NCBI RefSeq assembly: GCF_016772475.1
Contig: NZ_CP068595.1
Span: 7,192,001-7,256,000 of the forward strand
Reading direction: 5' to 3'
DNA length: 64,000 nt
DNA from: Paenibacillus sonchi
Lineage (GTDB): Bacteria > Bacillota > Bacilli > Paenibacillales > Paenibacillaceae
Shown here: piece by piece, positions 61,601 through 64,000 of the stretch
Numbering within the stretch: the stretch's first letter is position 1
Layout of the letters: each line of letters begins with the position of its first letter
Made by a program: the position numbers and the translations under genes
The notes under the pieces: model-generated
Database searches by the model: none
Told to the model about the DNA's origin: nothing
What the model saw: only the letters and a program-made list of their open reading frames with translations

Positions 61601-64000
61601 ATGTTGAAAAAGCAAACCATACTGCTGTCCCTGTTTCTATTGACAATTGTTTTTTTCGCCAGCTTTTTTTCTATACCTGCTCGCGCTGCGGATACCTCCT
61701 ATCCGCGTAACTTAGCTCCAATCGGCACTATCACTGTAAGCGATACGTCGAGTCCTGACGCGGAAACCAAAGAAAATGCGTCGGATCGAAATTATTTCTC
61801 AAAATGGCTGGTGTTTTCGCCAACAGCTTGGATTCAGTACGAATTCCCAGGCCAATCCACATATGCTCTTAATTCCTACAAGATTACATCTGCTAACGAT
61901 CACCCCGAGCGGGATCCTCAAGCCTGGACATTGGAGGCTTCCATCGACGGCGTGATTTGGACCGCTGTTGACAGCCGGCAGAATGAGAACTTTTCCTACC
62001 GGTTTCAATCGAAATCCTATTCATTTAGCAACACGACTGCTTACAAGTATTACCGATTCAATTTCCAATGCCTAAGCGAGACTATTGTGCAGCTGTCGGA
62101 AATTGAGTTGTTCGACGGATCGCAGGAAACCTATGCAAAGCCGAATCCACTCATTTCAGCAAGTGGGGAAACCCTCCCTGATCATGGCAAAGCCAATGCT
62201 TTTGACGGTACCAGCAATACAAGTTGGCTGACTCCGCAAAGCAGCGGATGGCTTCAATTTGATTTCGGACAACAGATCGTCATCGACGGTTATGCGTTTA
62301 GCGCTGCAAACAGTGCTCCGGACAGCGACCCGAAAATATGGGATTTGAAAGCATCTACCGACAATGTGAATTGGATTACGATCGACTCCAGAAACAGCGA
62401 AGATTTCCGTTATCGGCACCAGCGCAACCACTATGTGCTGCCGACGAATCAAAAGGCGTATCGTTATTACCGCTTTGAATTGTACAATCATTCCGGCGAC
62501 GCACTTCAAATCGGGGAAGTTGCGTTCAGTCGTCCAGATGACGCATGGCATACTGTTGCGCCTATTATCGACATGCACAATTTGGATACGACCAACGGCT
62601 ACTTATTTGATCAAGCCATTCCGGATCCGCAGAGCGATATCCTAGCCGTCATTCGTCAAGTTTGCAATACGCTATACGCAAGTCCGGCTGATGTACCGAT
62701 TCGTCCGAGAACTCTGCATGTAACTATCGGTAATTATGATGGTGTAGCAAGTGTTAGCGGAAGTCCGACAGATGCGGATCTCACGATAAGCTCCCGCTAT
62801 CTTAAAAGTTATGCAGATTCCGGGAAACCGCTCCGTCAGGAGATTCTAGGTATCTTATATCATGAACTCACACATGTGTACCAGTTCGATGATCGAGGTA
62901 CGCCGGATATCGGCTATATGATCGAAGGGATGGCCGATGCGGTACGTTTTGAGAATGGCTACCATGACCGGTACAGCATGACACCGGGAGGCACATGGCA
63001 TGACGGCTACGGAACGAGCGGCAACTTTTTTCGCTGGATCGATGAGAAGAAGCATACCGGATTTCTGCGTGAGCTGAACGCGAGCTTAAATCCGTTTGAC
63101 GGCCAAACCTGGACACCGGCTGTGTTCCAGCAAATTACCGGAACTGACGTAGACACCTTGTGGAACGAATATCAAGTTTCCCTGGATAAAAGTCAGCCGA
63201 CGGCACCGGGTGATCTTACAGCCACAAGCACTACGGATACCACCGTCACATTATCCTGGTCTGCATCAACGGACAATCTAGGGGTTGCCGGATATAATAT
63301 CTATTCTAATGGCATCAAAATCAGTACTACACAGTCAACCAACTATAAGGTAAACGGACTTACAACCGGATCTTCATATACCTTTATGGTTAAAGCGGTG
63401 GATCATTCCGGAAATGAATCCTCAGCAAGCAACACGATAACCGTTATCGCCAAGGCCAGCAATACTGCTACAATTTATTACCGGAAAGGATTTGCTACCC
63501 CATACATTCATTATCAGCCTGATGGAGAAAAGTGGACGACCGCTCCAGGCGTAGCGATGGCGGATTCCGAGTACAACGGCTACAGTAAATCCACCATCAC
63601 TTTGGGCAGCGCAACCGGGTTGACAGCTGCCTTTAATAACGGTTCAGGTATGTGGGATAACAACGGAGGCGCTAATTATAAGTTCTTGGCCGGCGTATCA
63701 ACATTCATTAATGGTACCATTATATCTGGCTTCCCGCAGCCTGACGGTGTTACCATTGTAATCTCAGTTCCTGCTAACACACCGGCAAACGAGGATCTGT
63801 ATCTCACTTCGAATCTTACGGGCTGGAATACCGCAGATGCCAATTATAAGCTGACTCGAAACGCTGACGGTACCTACAGCATCAAGTTGAACGTTGCCGC
63901 CGGTACGAATATTCAATACAAAATCACCAGAGGTTCCTGGGCAACCGTGGAAGTAAACAGCAACGGAAGCGATATCGCAAACCGTTCATTGACTACAACA
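61601..64000 (+). CDS. Secreted multi-domain protein with basic-secretory-protein (BSP) peptidase domain, partial
   Basis: Open from ATG 61601 (GAGGAGAG ahead) to the window end, at least 800 residues. Signal peptide MLKKQTILLSLFLLTIVFFA...ARA. Two discoidin (F5/8 type C, CBM32-like) domains, about residues 35-170 and 175-310. Then a BSP-type zinc peptidase domain with HELTH at 421-425 (YHELTHVYQFDDRG) and IEGMADAVRF. Next a fibronectin type III domain (about 530-620, TAPGDLTATSTTDTTVTLSW) and starch-binding-like modules (YYRKGFATPYIHYQPDGEKWT; then SNLTGWNTADANYKLTRNADG). A secreted, surface-acting hydrolase that attaches to carbohydrate. The end is outside the window. Confidence 0.87.
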   Translation, partial: MLKKQTILLSLFLLTIVFFASFFSIPARAADTSYPRNLAPIGTITVSDTSSPDAETKENASDRNYFSKWLVFSPTAWIQYEFPGQSTYALNSYKITSANDHPERDPQAWTLEASIDGVIWTAVDSRQNENFSYRFQSKSYSFSNTTAYKYYRFNFQCLSETIVQLSEIELFDGSQETYAKPNPLISASGETLPDHGKANAFDGTSNTSWLTPQSSGWLQFDFGQQIVIDGYAFSAANSAPDSDPKIWDLKASTDNVNWITIDSRNSEDFRYRHQRNHYVLPTNQKAYRYYRFELYNHSGDALQIGEVAFSRPDDAWHTVAPIIDMHNLDTTNGYLFDQAIPDPQSDILAVIRQVCNTLYASPADVPIRPRTLHVTIGNYDGVASVSGSPTDADLTISSRYLKSYADSGKPLRQEILGILYHELTHVYQFDDRGTPDIGYMIEGMADAVRFENGYHDRYSMTPGGTWHDGYGTSGNFFRWIDEKKHTGFLRELNASLNPFDGQTWTPAVFQQITGTDVDTLWNEYQVSLDKSQPTAPGDLTATSTTDTTVTLSWSASTDNLGVAGYNIYSNGIKISTTQSTNYKVNGLTTGSSYTFMVKAVDHSGNESSASNTITVIAKASNTATIYYRKGFATPYIHYQPDGEKWTTAPGVAMADSEYNGYSKSTITLGSATGLTAAFNNGSGMWDNNGGANYKFLAGVSTFINGTIISGFPQPDGVTIVISVPANTPANEDLYLTSNLTGWNTADANYKLTRNADGTYSIKLNVAAGTNIQYKITRGSWATVEVNSNGSDIANRSLTTT

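Noticed and set aside
1..64000. CRISPR arrays, rRNA and tRNA genes
   Set aside because: No regularly spaced identical repeats and no recognisable rRNA or tRNA segments were seen in reading both strands.

Overview
This window looks like a chromosomal segment of a Paenibacillus-type Firmicute. The evidence is the repeated LplA/LplB/LplC (YtcQ/YtcP) carbohydrate importers with YesM/YesN two-component systems, AGGAGG-type ribosome sites, frequent GTG/TTG starts, CcpA-type cre sites, mixed GC around 50 percent and a VanA-like glycopeptide-resistance cluster of the kind known from Paenibacillus. No rRNA, tRNA, CRISPR array or intact transposase was seen. The species assignment is inference.

Layout. 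1-2675: end of a carbohydrate ABC importer operon (permease, permease, binding lipoprotein). 2897-4879: a GH50-like glycosidase on the other strand. 5324-8940: one operon for a complete ECF importer (S component, two ATPases, EcfT) with a TudS-like [Fe-S] desulfidase embedded in it. 9030-17263 (minus): acetoin dehydrogenase genes acoA-acoB-acoC-acoL behind a clear -24/-12 promoter, then rpoN (sigma-54) and the enhancer-binding activator acoR, with a CcpA site in front of rpoN. 17586-22475 (minus): N-acetylmuramate recycling operon murQ-murP-mupG-murR plus a stand-alone EIIA-Glc gene. 22687-28138 (minus): van cluster vanR-vanS-vanZ-vanH-vanA-type ligase-vanX. 28332-31304: TetR regulator and MMPL exporter. 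31317-32412: repeats and two decayed genes. 32435-60403: a large plant-polysaccharide region, mainly for glucuronoxylan, with a carboxylesterase, two ABC importers, two YesM/YesN-type systems, a secreted GH30 glucuronoxylanase, an unassigned barrel glycosidase, GH67 alpha-glucuronidase, GH43 beta-xylosidase, GH27 alpha-galactosidase and three AraC regulators. 61601-64000: start of a secreted multi-domain protein with a basic-secretory-protein peptidase domain, running off the window.

How it works together (inference): the GH30 enzyme cuts glucuronoxylan outside the cell, aldouronates and xylo-oligosaccharides enter through the lipoprotein-dependent importers, and GH67 and GH43 finish the job inside. 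Three promoters in this region share a 60-bp module with 21-bp-spaced direct repeats at identical distance from the -10 box, which ties a sensor/transporter operon, the xylanase and the unassigned glycosidase into one putative AraC-type regulon. The mur operon recycles wall sugars and stands beside the van genes, which remodel the same wall precursors.

Quality note: five genes (ecfT, rpoN, tetR, one yesM-type kinase, GH43) each need exactly one extra base at a short homopolymer to restore a full-length protein. This pattern suggests under-called homopolymers in the assembly at least as much as true pseudogenes.
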